NCBI GenBank assembly: GCA_016188965.1
Contig: JACPGT010000011.1
Span: 1 to 64,000 of the forward strand
Length of the DNA stretch: 64,000 nucleotides
Source: Microcaldota archaeon
Lineage (GTDB): Archaea > Micrarchaeota > Micrarchaeia > Norongarragalinales > Norongarragalinaceae
Reading direction: 5' to 3'
The position numbers and the translations under genes are program-made. Each line of letters begins with the position of its first letter. The stretch's first letter is position 1. Shown piece by piece: positions 8,006 to 16,168 of the stretch. Below the pieces are notes generated by a model. The model was not told the origin of the DNA. It saw nothing but the letters and a program-made list of their open reading frames with translations, and did not search any database.

Positions 8006-8968
8006 TCAAGCGATTTCACCCACTAGCTCTTCCAACAAGTCTTCCAATGCGATGATCCCCACGTAGCGGCGGCCCGAATCGACCACCACGGCCAGGTTGA
8101 CGCCGTCAGCCTGCATGCGTGCGAACGCCTCGGTAGCCAAGGTGCTGGACGGCAGCAACAACGCAGGCGTACGCATGCAGTCCGCCACCGGAGTCCGCGG
8201 GTCGGACTGCACGGCAGCGGCCAGACGCTTGACCGTCACGATGCCAACGGCCGAGCCGTGCAAAAGTACGGGAAAGCGCGAATACGGTGCCGACAACGCC
8301 TTTTTCAACGCGTCGGATGCCGCCATCCCGGCGTCAAAAGACACGACCCGGCTTTTGGGCGTCATGCACTGCGCCACCGTCTGGTCGTTGAAATGCAGCA
8401 CGTTCTCGATGTAATGCCGCTCCAGCGCAGTGATGGCCGAGTCCTGATGGCCCAACCGGATGGCCGCGCGCACCTCGTCTTCCGTCACCTTCGCCACGCT
8501 CTTGGCATGCGGCCCTGCCACGGCGCGGTTGAACCCGTCAAACAACCAGATCAGCGGCGAAAGGAGCGTCTGCAAGACTTCCAGAAAAGGAGCAGACAGA
8601 AGCGCGATGGGCTCCGCATGCGCGCTGGCCAACGTCTTGGGCGTCACTTCACCCAACGTCAACAACACCAACGTCATCACGCCCGTAGCAATGCCCAAAC
8701 CCAAGTCACCGAACAACTGTACCGCGATATCCGCGGCCAAGACCGACGCGGCCACGCCAGCGACGTTGCTGCCGATCAAGACCGCGATAATCGTGCGCTC
8801 CGGATGCGCCTTGAGCCGCGCCAGGCTCTGCGAACCGGAAGCTTTGCGGTCCAACATGCGGTGAAGCCGGATGCGGGAAACGGAAAGAAAAGCCACTTCC
8901 AAGGCCGAAAAAAAGGCGTTTGCGGCAATGAGGGCCACTAGTGCCAACACGGAAAACTCGACGCCCAT
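8006..8968 (-). CDS. CNNM/CorC-family membrane protein (DUF21 plus CBS pair)
   Basis: A 320-residue protein with an N-terminal DUF21 domain (about 1-170; three or four helices, including FFSALEVAFLSVSRIRL and the LGEVTPKTLA motif). A CBS-domain pair follows (about 195-315, ending GIIALEDLLEELVGEI). CNNM and CorC/MpfA relatives act in magnesium or other divalent-cation export, and the CBS pair senses nucleotides. The C-terminal CorC_HlyC domain found in many homologues is absent. The ATG at 8968 is chosen because the in-frame TTG two codons upstream has no support. It stands alone between the Rieske gene and the His-rich secreted protein. Confidence 0.87.
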   Translation of the reverse strand: MGVEFSVLALVALIAANAFFSALEVAFLSVSRIRLHRMLDRKASGSQSLARLKAHPERTIIAVLIGSNVAGVAASVLAADIAVQLFGDLGLGIATGVMTLVLLTLGEVTPKTLASAHAEPIALLSAPFLEVLQTLLSPLIWLFDGFNRAVAGPHAKSVAKVTEDEVRAAIRLGHQDSAITALERHYIENVLHFNDQTVAQCMTPKSRVVSFDAGMAASDALKKALSAPYSRFPVLLHGSAVGIVTVKRLAAAVQSDPRTPVADCMRTPALLLPSSTLATEAFARMQADGVNLAVVVDSGRRYVGIIALEDLLEELVGEIA

Positions 8969-9028
8969 AAACAAAATAGTGCATGGGCGGAATTAAAGAT
9001 GCACGCAAACGGATGGATGCCGGCAACG

Positions 9029-9514
9029 TCAGGCCCAAAAACCGGCCACGTCGTCCAGAACGAATTCGATTTCATCCCCGTCGGCCAAATCATACATCCG
9101 CCAATCCAGCCGCTCTTGGCCGTTGACGAAGAAGCGCAACTGACGCGTCGAATCCGTGCACACGTCCGCCACGCAAGCCGAGCTGAACGTCTGGTTCCAC
9201 ACTGAAAAGAAATACGCCAACGTGTGCGGCGGTAACGACTCGACGCTTTCCGCCTCGACGTGAAGCAAACCCGAATCGTCATGCGTATGGACCGCCGAAG
9301 CAGGACGATCGAAATACAGCCCCACGTCCGCCGGAACCACCAACTCATCCGAACCATCCACGATACTCAAGTGCGCATGCCAATGCACCGCGTAATCGTG
9401 GTCGAACGCCAAATCCGGCAGAGAAACCAAACGCAAGGACGAGCCGCCACCCAAGACCACGCCCAACGCGGCGGCTAAGAGGACGGAAACAAAGAAAAGG
9501 CGCTTGGAAGACAT
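9029..9514 (-). CDS. Secreted or membrane-anchored His-rich domain protein
   Basis: A 161-residue protein with an N-terminal hydrophobic segment (about 6-24) and an extracytoplasmic domain rich in paired histidines: HWHAHLSI, PADVGLYFD, HTHDDSGLLHVE, then FFSVWNQTF and a single pair of cysteines (CVADVC). The block HxHxxLxI ... iPxxiG ... HTHDxxGxxHVE is a family I know from thaumarchaeal and DPANN genomes as hypothetical proteins. The His pattern suggests metal binding, possibly copper. It shares the C-terminal pattern (C..CTDxxRxLRFxVNG, then D-x-Y-x-L-x-D-x-D) with the larger protein at 12713-13492, so the two are related. Confidence 0.7.
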   Translation of the reverse strand: MSSKRLFFVSVLLAAALGVVLGGGSSLRLVSLPDLAFDHDYAVHWHAHLSIVDGSDELVVPADVGLYFDRPASAVHTHDDSGLLHVEAESVESLPPHTLAYFFSVWNQTFSSACVADVCTDSTRQLRFFVNGQERLDWRMYDLADGDEIEFVLDDVAGFWA

Positions 9515-9567
9515 GATGAAACTTCAAAACCCTCCAAGAAACCGGAAAAAGTGGAAAGAAAAAAAAA

Positions 9568-10911
9568 TCAACGCGTGCTTTGGCCATGGCCGAAACCGTT
9601 CCGGCTGAAACCCCGACCACCGGGAGCCCCATACGAACGGCGCGGTCCACCGCCATGACTTGGACGGTGCGAGCGGCCCTGCGGGCGGCCGTGACCGCCA
9701 CCGCGGAATCCGCGGCCCGGACGGTCAGAGCGACCCCGGACCAAGCGGTCCGAATCCTCATGCTCGTGGTGTTGCCGCGGCGTGAACTTCTTGAACTCCG
9801 GATTGATCTGCAACGCCAGTTCCTCGATGGTCGACTGGCTGCGCTGCACCATCTGCATCAATTCCCGCTTCTCCATGACGTTCGTCACGAACGAAATGGC
9901 GTCGCCTTTCTTCCCGGCGCGCGCCGTGCGTCCGATGCGGTGGACGTACACTTCCGGCTCGTCCGGAAGATTGTAATTGATGACCAGTTCGACGTCATCC
10001 ACGTCCAGACCCCGCGCCGCGATGTCCGTCGCCACCAGCACGTTCTTGTGCCCGGCACGAAAAGCGTCCATGGAGCGTTCGCGGCGGGCCTGCGTCAAAT
10101 CCCCGTGAAGGCAGACGTTGTCAAACCCCTTGTCACGCAAAGCGAAGTGCAGGTTGTCCGCGCCGCGCTTGGTGCGGGCGAAGATAATCGTCAAATTCGG
10201 CTTGCGCTCCGACAAAATCGTGCAGATGGCGGCCAACTTGTCCTTGCCATCCACCGCCACGTAGTGCTGGCGGATGTTTTCGGCCGTCGTCTTGTCCTCC
10301 GACGTCTTGACGACTTCCGGCTGTACCATGTTGGTCCGCGCCAAATCGATGATGGTCGAAGGCATGGTTGCGGAAAACAACGCCGTCTGCTTGTGCTTGG
10401 GCGTGTGCTTCAGGATGTCCTTGACGTCGTCGATGAAACCCATGTCCAACATGCGGTCCGCCTCGTCCAACACCACCATCTTGACATGATCCAGTTTGAT
10501 CGTGTGACGCTCCAAGTGGTCCATGATGCGGCCCGGCGTGGCCACGACGATGTCCACGCCTTCCCGCAGCGGGCCGATTTGGCGCTGGATGTCCTCGCCG
10601 CCGTAAACCGCCAACACGCGGTGCGGGCAGTACTTGCCCAGTTCACGGAATTCATCGACCACTTGCAACGCCAATTCGCGCGTGGGGACCAAAATCAAGG
10701 CCTGGATCTTCCGCTCGGCCGGCAACGACTGTAGGATGCTCAATGCAAAAGCCGCGGTCTTGCCCGTGCCCGTCTGGGCCTGTCCAATCAAGTCGCTGCC
10801 CTGCAACAACAAGGGAATGGCGTGCTCCTGGATGGGGGTGGGCTCGACGAAACCGGCATCGTGGATGGCTTTCAACAACTCGGGCGCAAGGCGCAATTCT
10901 TCAAAACGCAT
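9568..10911 (-). CDS. DEAD-box RNA helicase with an RGG-type tail
   Basis: A 447-residue ATP-dependent RNA helicase. Helicase core motifs in order: Q motif (PTPIQEHAIP), Walker A AQTGTGKT (about 44-51), PTRELALQ, TPGR, DEAD with VVLDEADRMLDMGF, SAT, then FARTKRGAD, ATDIAARGLD and HRIGRTARAG. From about residue 385 a tail rich in Arg, Gly, Ser and His follows (for example GRGFRGGGHGRPQG), typical of unspecific RNA binding. The likely role is unwinding structured RNA in ribosome assembly, mRNA decay or cold adaptation. The leader appears long (see 10912-11137). Confidence 0.95.
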   Translation of the reverse strand: MRFEELRLAPELLKAIHDAGFVEPTPIQEHAIPLLLQGSDLIGQAQTGTGKTAAFALSILQSLPAERKIQALILVPTRELALQVVDEFRELGKYCPHRVLAVYGGEDIQRQIGPLREGVDIVVATPGRIMDHLERHTIKLDHVKMVVLDEADRMLDMGFIDDVKDILKHTPKHKQTALFSATMPSTIIDLARTNMVQPEVVKTSEDKTTAENIRQHYVAVDGKDKLAAICTILSERKPNLTIIFARTKRGADNLHFALRDKGFDNVCLHGDLTQARRERSMDAFRAGHKNVLVATDIAARGLDVDDVELVINYNLPDEPEVYVHRIGRTARAGKKGDAISFVTNVMEKRELMQMVQRSQSTIEELALQINPEFKKFTPRQHHEHEDSDRLVRGRSDRPGRGFRGGGHGRPQGRSHRPSHGGGPRRSYGAPGGRGFSRNGFGHGQSTR

Positions 10912-11137
10912 ACTTAGTTCTCACTCCTCAAAAAAATCAAGCGGCGCTCAACAAAGACGTTGAGGGAGCACCATTTCAGTTGAGTCCCAAAGGCCCCCCA
11001 GCAAAACAATCCAACCCATAAAGCGGAAAAAAGAGTTGGAAAAGTGCTTCAGGCCCAAAAACTCGCAAAAAACAGCGCTCGGGCATTGATTTGATTATTC
11101 AACAGACAATTCCTTGCCGAAACCGGCTTTAAAACCT
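10912..11137 (-). promoter_or_regulatory. Long leader of the DEAD-box helicase gene with a stem-loop
   Basis: No gene lies here. On the minus strand the best TATA-like box, GTTTTAAAG, is at 11136-11128. That would start transcription near 11107 and give a leader of roughly 190 bases before the ATG at 10911. The leader contains a perfect 6-bp stem CTCAAC/GTTGAG (10947-10952/10959-10964), followed by GAGGAG shortly before the start. Long leaders are known for DEAD-box helicase genes under cold control in some archaea. Transcription start and regulation are inferred here. Confidence 0.35.
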
Positions 11138-11183
11138 ATTGATGCGCTTCATAGTTGTATTAATTACAAATAAACGTAAATAA

Positions 11184-11213
11184 CTTTAAATACAATTACA
11201 TACAGATGTAATT
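11184..11213 (+). promoter_or_regulatory. TATA box and palindrome in front of the AAA ATPase gene
   Basis: The TATA-like box CTTTAAATAC lies at 11184-11193. The perfect inverted repeat AATTACAT-ACAG-ATGTAATT follows directly at 11194-11213, where transcription would begin. The GTG start of the ATPase is 13 bases further on. The position fits an operator at the initiation site. Confidence 0.5.
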
Positions 11214-11225
11214 AAGTGATGTTTC

Positions 11226-12716
11226 GTGGAACCGCTCGAAATTGCCAGAATACTCCAATCGTATAATCCGTGGTGGATTGGTAAGCCTTTGTCTTCAGTG
11301 CCAATCCACTATCGGCGTGATTATTTTCATCTGAAAAAGCTACTTTTAGAAAAAGAACACCGAACGATTGTCATATCGGGTCCCCGTCAAGTGGGAAAAA
11401 CAACAATTGTAAGACAACTAATTGATTGTGTTCTTAAAGAAAAAAATGAAGATGGAACGCCAAAATTTGAACCGAAGCGCGTAATGTATGCCACGCCAGA
11501 AATTATTGCCAACGTTTCCGGATCAAAAAAAACTTTGCCGGGGATATTGGCCGCATACGAAGACCTCGTTTTAGGGGAAAAACTCAATTCGACGACGAAG
11601 GATACGCTCATCTTTCTTGACGAAATCCAAGTTGAGCAGGATTGGGCGGAAACGATTAAGCCCTATTTGGATGCCAATCCAGAAAAACTGACTTTTGTCG
11701 TCACCGGCTCCTCGCGGTTAAGTTTGATGGAAAATAGCGCAGAGACTCTGCCGGGCAGACATCTGCCCTACATTTTACTTCCGTTGAAGTTTGGTGATAG
11801 GCTGTCTTTCAGACATCCTGAACTCCCTGATTTACGGCCGGTGTTTCTGACCGCGGGGGGCATACGAGAAACGCTAATTGAGTCGGTAAAAACTGGAGAT
11901 GTAATGCCAATCTACAACCAAGCTGCCCGGATTCTGTTATCGCTTAGTAAGGAAACCCAGGTTACGATAGCAAAGGAACTCACGGTACACTTGCAAGAGG
12001 GCGGGTATCCGCAAATAGTTCTAGAAAATGAAGCAGGTCTGAAGTACGAAATATTCAAAACATACATTTCAGACATTTCGGCAAAAGACCTAGAACACTC
12101 CAGAAAACCGCAATTGGCCCAACGCTTACTTCTTAACCTGGCAAAATACAACGCGCAAAAAATGAAAGAAAGCGAAATCCGTGAAGAAACCTATAGGGGG
12201 CAAACAGGAAGCCCTAGCACTATTCAAACTTATCTGGACTATTTAGAGCAACTGGCCATAATCAAGCGGGTCTACAAAAATAAAAGCAACAAAAACATTC
12301 GTCAAAGAAAGCCCAAACTTTACTTTGCGGATACTGGGCTAAGAAATTCAATGCTAGGGTATCTAGAAGGGGACCTATCCCGAGAGGAATTGGGCCTCCT
12401 GGCTGAAACGGTTGCGCTGGATCATCTTTTACGACTTCTATTCAAAATAAGGGGTCACGCTAACAACGTATATTTTCACCAGCACAATGACCAAGATAAA
12501 GAAATTGATTTCGTGGTGCGGAACCAACACGACCAAGTAACTATGGCTATCGAAGTAAAGTATCGAGAAACCGGCGTGCAAGACATTGGCGAGTTAAGGA
12601 AACTAAAAGCGGAAAAACCAGACGTGTTGGCAATCGTACTCACAAAAGACTTTCTGAAAGTCGAAAATGAAAAAATCCTTTACTTGCCGCTCTGGTTGTT
12701 TTTACTTACGGCCTAA
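11226..12716 (+). CDS. AAA-family ATPase with DUF4143 (AAA_14 type)
   Basis: A 496-residue ATPase. The P-loop ISGPRQVGKTT is at 50-60, Walker B is LIFLDEIQ and sensor 1 is FVVTGSSRLS. A helical DUF4143-type C-terminal region follows, containing a PD-D/ExK nuclease-like core: ADTGLRNSMLG, then EIDFVVRNQ and AIEVKYRE, ending in VLTKDF. This ATPase family is abundant and mobile in archaea and bacteria; its role is unclear, possibly in genome conflict. Codon use is markedly more AT-rich than in the flanking genes, which suggests horizontal acquisition. The start is GTG. The gene overlaps the convergent neighbour by four bases. Confidence 0.88.
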   Translation: MEPLEIARILQSYNPWWIGKPLSSVPIHYRRDYFHLKKLLLEKEHRTIVISGPRQVGKTTIVRQLIDCVLKEKNEDGTPKFEPKRVMYATPEIIANVSGSKKTLPGILAAYEDLVLGEKLNSTTKDTLIFLDEIQVEQDWAETIKPYLDANPEKLTFVVTGSSRLSLMENSAETLPGRHLPYILLPLKFGDRLSFRHPELPDLRPVFLTAGGIRETLIESVKTGDVMPIYNQAARILLSLSKETQVTIAKELTVHLQEGGYPQIVLENEAGLKYEIFKTYISDISAKDLEHSRKPQLAQRLLLNLAKYNAQKMKESEIREETYRGQTGSPSTIQTYLDYLEQLAIIKRVYKNKSNKNIRQRKPKLYFADTGLRNSMLGYLEGDLSREELGLLAETVALDHLLRLLFKIRGHANNVYFHQHNDQDKEIDFVVRNQHDQVTMAIEVKYRETGVQDIGELRKLKAEKPDVLAIVLTKDFLKVENEKILYLPLWLFLLTA

Positions 12717-13492
12717 GAGCTGCAGCTTTCCAGATGCAAGTCGTACCCCGGCGGAACCGGGCACTTGCCGGAAACAATGCAGGCCTCGGCCGTGACGGTG
12801 GAAAGCAGGGATTTGACATCTTCCGTAGCCGGGCCGTACGAGATGAGCAGCTGGTCCAAATCACGCAGTTGATAGCCGGCCGAGTCAGGATTCCAGTTGC
12901 CGTTAACGTAAAACCGCAGGCTCCTTGACGCATCCGTGCAATACAGCGGCTCGCCGGCCGCCACCTGGATACACGACTGGTTCAAAACGCCGTCAAAAGT
13001 GCCGAAAAGGTAGCTCAACGGCACGCCGGACGCATGCAAGTGCACCACGTGGCCGTTGCCGTCATGAAAATGGACGTACTCCGTTAACGCGCGCTCGTTC
13101 GTGCTCTGAAAACGGCGTTCCGAGAAATTGACCGCAACGCCCTGGATGTAAACCTGGATGTCGGCATGCACGTGCTGGTTCTTTTCGAAAAACCCAGTCT
13201 TAAGATTGAAACCCGGACCGGACGCGTACACGACAGCCGCAATCAAAAACATCAATACACCCGCTCCGGCCAGCGGCCACTTACGGAATGAAACGCCGAA
13301 ACCGGTCGCCACTGCGCCTGCCACGAAAAGCGCCGCCAAGGCGCCGAACTGCCACAGCGGAATCGTCGCCTCACCCAACACGGGCGCGGCACAACTCTGC
13401 ACTTCCGAGCCGTCTTCCTCATGCGCCATAACCAACGCCGAAAACAAGGACAGCAGTAAGACGGAAAAAACAAGCAGACGCATGATTAGCAT
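12713..13492 (-). CDS. Membrane protein with a His-rich extracytoplasmic domain (relative of 9029-9514)
   Basis: A 259-residue protein. It has a signal-like segment (about 4-22), two further hydrophobic segments (about 46-66 and 72-90), then a large outer domain. That domain contains NQHVHADIQVYIQG, HFHDGNGHVVHLHASGV and SYLFGTF, and ends with RSLRFYVNGNW, VTAEACIVSGKCP and a terminal Cys. The His clusters and the RxLRFxVNG block link it to the smaller protein at 9029-9514. Metal binding at the cell surface is inferred. Two in-frame ATGs (13492 and 13483) are possible; the second gives the cleaner signal peptide. Confidence 0.65.
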   Translation of the reverse strand: MLIMRLLVFSVLLLSLFSALVMAHEEDGSEVQSCAAPVLGEATIPLWQFGALAALFVAGAVATGFGVSFRKWPLAGAGVLMFLIAAVVYASGPGFNLKTGFFEKNQHVHADIQVYIQGVAVNFSERRFQSTNERALTEYVHFHDGNGHVVHLHASGVPLSYLFGTFDGVLNQSCIQVAAGEPLYCTDASRSLRFYVNGNWNPDSAGYQLRDLDQLLISYGPATEDVKSLLSTVTAEACIVSGKCPVPPGYDLHLESCSS

Positions 13493-13680
13493 TGGGGAAA
13501 AAAATCGATTTAACCCTATCGGCGCAAAGGGAAAAAAATCGGCAAAAAAAGAGCCGAAGCTAGACGAATGAAAAAAAAACGCGCGATATCCGAAGTTTCC
13601 GGAAAAAAAAGAATCGAAAAAGAAAAAGGAAAAACGGGAGCCGCAAGGCCCCCGTCAACTGGCTAAACGTCTAAACCAAG

Positions 13681-13896
13681 TTACTGGCCGTCGTCGTAGC
13701 CGCGTCCGCCACCGCGTCCGCCGCCGTAACCGCCGCCACCGTGGAAGTCACGCTTGGGCTTGCGGTGCTTGGGGAAACAGTTCTGACAGTACACCGGGCG
13801 GTCCGCTTTCGGCTCGAACGGCACTTTGCAGGCCTGGCCGCAGTCGCTGCACGTGGCATCGAAGAGGCTTCTTCCAAACTTGTCTTGGTCACTCAT
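13681..13896 (-). CDS. Zinc-ribbon protein with a Gly/Arg-rich tail
   Basis: A 71-residue protein. The zinc ribbon CSDCGQACKVPFEP...PVYCQNCF occupies residues 16-40. The tail is Lys/Arg then Gly-rich (GGGGYGGGRGGGRGY), reminiscent of RGG RNA-binding regions and of the tail of the DEAD-box helicase at 9568-10911. It is a paralogue of the short ribbon protein at 3148-3327. GGTGAAG lies eight bases upstream of the ATG, a strong archaeal ribosome-binding site. The combination suggests a small RNA-binding protein. No experimentally known family was recognised. Confidence 0.8.
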   Translation of the reverse strand: MSDQDKFGRSLFDATCSDCGQACKVPFEPKADRPVYCQNCFPKHRKPKRDFHGGGGYGGGRGGGRGYDDGQ

Positions 13897-14186
13897 ATTC
13901 TTACTTCACCTACTCTACAATAGGCAAAACGATTTCCGAAAAAAAGGTCGATACTCGCTTCAATTTCTATCCGCTTCGTTCCGAACTTCCAGGAACCCGG
14001 TTTACCTATGACTTACAATCTTGTCCCGAAAGACGCTTTTAAGGCTATGTTTTGATGCTGACCGGTGACGATTGTGAAAGCCACGCAACCGGTCCAAAAC
14101 GGAACAACATCCAAAAATCATACAATGCACTACCAGTAAGCAACGAATATATAGTTAGATGAACATTTAATCTATTGGTGATGGAA

Positions 14187-14426
14187 ATGAACGTGAACCT
14201 CGGAGCACCATATGAACACATCGTCCAAAAACTCATCGAAAAAGGCTACGCGGGAAACCAAACCGAAGTCATCCGACAGGCGCTTATGGCGTTGGAACGT
14301 GAAATCGACGAGGAAGAAGCCCAATTGGTCCATAAAGCCGTGGAAATCGAAATGAACAAAATCCGAACGGGCAAAACCAAGACGCACTCCATGAAAGACG
14401 TATTCAAAGAAGCGGGTTTGGAATGA
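14187..14426 (+). CDS. Ribbon-helix-helix antitoxin (ParD/CopG type)
   Basis: A 79-residue antitoxin. The N-terminal ribbon-helix-helix (VNLGAPYEHIVQKLIEKGYAG and TEVIRQALMALE) should bind the operator, and the charged C-terminal half should wrap the toxin. Several in-frame starts exist (TTG 14175, GTG 14178, ATG 14181). ATG 14187 is chosen because GGTGAT lies just five bases upstream. The TATA-like AATATATAG is at about 14147-14155. The stop overlaps the ATG of the toxin gene, so the two are translationally coupled. Confidence 0.83.
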   Translation: MNVNLGAPYEHIVQKLIEKGYAGNQTEVIRQALMALEREIDEEEAQLVHKAVEIEMNKIRTGKTKTHSMKDVFKEAGLE

Positions 14427-14686
14427 ACATCGAGTTTTCCGACACGGCAAAAGAAGACTTCGAAGGTTTTGAGCGGCAGTTACAGCTTTTTTTTAAAAGC
14501 CACCTAGAAAAATTGTCGGAGATGCCGCCACGTCGCCACCTGAAACACGGCGTGCCCCACCATGTGGAAAACGTGACGAAACAGGCCCGAATGGTTTACA
14601 ACATTGAATCGGATACGCTGTACATCATCCGCTGTTTTGCCACGCACAAGGAATACGAGAAGTGGTATAGGTCATACCAGCAATGA
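14423..14686 (+). CDS. RelE/ParE-type toxin
   Basis: An 87-residue toxin of the RelE/ParE fold. The pattern is IEFSDTAKEDFEGF at the start, a middle LKHGVPHHVENV, then ARMVYNIESDTLYIIRCFATHKEYEKWYR with the closing basic/aromatic strand. ParE-like members poison gyrase and RelE-like members cut mRNA on the ribosome; the sequence alone does not decide which. It begins inside the antitoxin's stop codon (ATGA overlap). With the RHH antitoxin it forms a complete type II pair. Confidence 0.83.
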   Translation: MNIEFSDTAKEDFEGFERQLQLFFKSHLEKLSEMPPRRHLKHGVPHHVENVTKQARMVYNIESDTLYIIRCFATHKEYEKWYRSYQQ

Positions 14687-14845
14687 AACGGCCAAAAAAC
14701 CATAAAAGAATAACGGACCGGTTGCACGCTCCGGCAAACAACCTTAAAAAACAGCCCGTACACCGAAATAACCGGTTCAACCAGCTACCGTTGAGGCCAA
14801 ACCCCGACGCGACCAAACAACGCCCGGAGACAGCCAAACCAAACA

Positions 14846-14931
14846 GGAGGGGTAGCAAAGCTTGGCCAAATGTGCAGCGTTCAGGGCGCTGTCCCTTTGT
14901 GGGTTCGTGGGTTCAAATCCCACCCCCTCCA
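14846..14931 (+). tRNA. tRNA-Leu (anticodon CAG)
   Basis: An 86-base class II tRNA. The acceptor stem is GGAGGGG (14846-14852) paired with CCCCTCC (14924-14930), with discriminator A14931. The anticodon stem CAGCG/CGCTG encloses loop TTCAGGG (14880-14886), giving anticodon CAG at 14882-14884. The variable arm at 14892-14906 has a 3-bp stem (CCC/GGG). The T arm is GTGGG-TTCAAAT-CCCAC (14907-14923). CCA is not encoded and no intron is seen. The nearest TATA-like box (about 14743-14753) is rather far upstream. Confidence 0.93.
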
Positions 14932-15055
14932 CTATCCAAAAACACGCCAGAAAAAGGATTTTTAACCCGGCGCGTTCCAAGACAATCCCCGCTTACGCGC
15001 GTAAGCCGCTTTGTCTTTCCAACGCCGATGGCGACAAGTCAAGGTAAGATTCTTC

Positions 15056-16168
15056 ATGAAGATACCCAACCCGTACGAGAACCCGCATTACAAGAAACTG
15101 CTCGTCGTGCCGGCCGTACTCATCGCCATCTCCCTGGGCCTGATTTTCTTCGGCCCCGGCATCAAGCCCGGCATCGACTTCAAAGGCGGCTTGCTGATCA
15201 CCATTCAATCCACCAGCGGCATCGACTCGGCCGCCCTCTCGGCTGCCATCGAACGCGTCGCCGGCGAAAAACCCGCCTTGCGCGTCTTTGAGAGCCCCGC
15301 CGGTTCCGGCGTCGAAATCGAACTACCCCTCAAAGCCCAGCTGGACCAAGCTGACGAACAACTCGCAACCGTACACTCCCTCCAAGAACAATACGACCGC
15401 GCCCGCATCGCACTGTCGCAAGGCCAAGGAAGCCAAAGCGCCACCGACGCCCTCGGACGGCAACTGCTGGACGCCGCCGCGGCCACGGTCAAGACCGCCA
15501 GCGGCAGCAGCCTAAGCACAACCGAGCCCACCGCCGCGGTCATTGAAGCTGAAAACGCCGTGGCCGACGCCCGCAGCGCCTACCGCCAAGCCCTGCTGGA
15601 CGCCGTCAACAGCGCAGTCACGGCTGACTCGGTCCTGGTGCGCGAAGTCGGCTCGTCGTTAAGCGGCTTCTTCTTTTCCAAACTCCAGCAAGTCGTCCTC
15701 ATCTCTTTGGTCCTGCTGGCCCTCATCGTCTTCATCATGTTCCGCTCCATCGGACCCAGCCTCGCCGTCATGATCGGCCCCCTGACGGACGTCATCATCG
15801 CCGCCGGCGCCATGAGCCTATTCCAAATCCCGTGGAACTTAGCCTCCATCGCCGCCATGCTCATGCTCGTCGGCTTCTCCCTAGACTCATACACCATGCT
15901 GACCGTCCGCATCCTCAAACGCACCCAGGAAGGCACCGGGCCGGAACGCGCGTTTGACGCCACCAAGACGGCCTTCCTGATGAACGCCGCCCAAATCACC
16001 GGCTTCGGCGTCCTGGCCGCCATCGCCATGGTACTGCAAGTGCCCACGTACTACCAAATCGGCATCGTCGCCACCATCGGCGGCCTCACGGACTTCGTCA
16101 CCACGTGGTTCGGAAACGCGCCGTTACTGCTCTGGATGAGCGAACGCAAACGGAGGAACGCCCAATGA
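15056..16168 (+). CDS. secF: Protein-export membrane protein SecF
   Basis: A 370-residue subunit of the SecDF export motor. It starts with a helix, then the P1-like motif GIDFKGGLLITIQ, a large extracellular region, and five C-terminal helices including the conserved block VMIGPLTDVIIAAG and SLDSYTMLTVRI. An Ala/Gln/Glu-rich region of roughly 100 residues, likely helical, lies between the two parts; it makes the protein longer than most archaeal SecF proteins known to me. AAGGTAAG precedes the ATG. SecF comes before SecD, the usual archaeal order, and the two overlap by four bases. Confidence 0.93.
   Translation: MKIPNPYENPHYKKLLVVPAVLIAISLGLIFFGPGIKPGIDFKGGLLITIQSTSGIDSAALSAAIERVAGEKPALRVFESPAGSGVEIELPLKAQLDQADEQLATVHSLQEQYDRARIALSQGQGSQSATDALGRQLLDAAAATVKTASGSSLSTTEPTAAVIEAENAVADARSAYRQALLDAVNSAVTADSVLVREVGSSLSGFFFSKLQQVVLISLVLLALIVFIMFRSIGPSLAVMIGPLTDVIIAAGAMSLFQIPWNLASIAAMLMLVGFSLDSYTMLTVRILKRTQEGTGPERAFDATKTAFLMNAAQITGFGVLAAIAMVLQVPTYYQIGIVATIGGLTDFVTTWFGNAPLLLWMSERKRRNAQ

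Noticed and set aside
14055..14162. 35-codon frame after a TATA-like GCTTTTAAGG
   Set aside because: No ribosome-binding site, no recognisable composition or family, and it ends inside the promoter of the RHH antitoxin.
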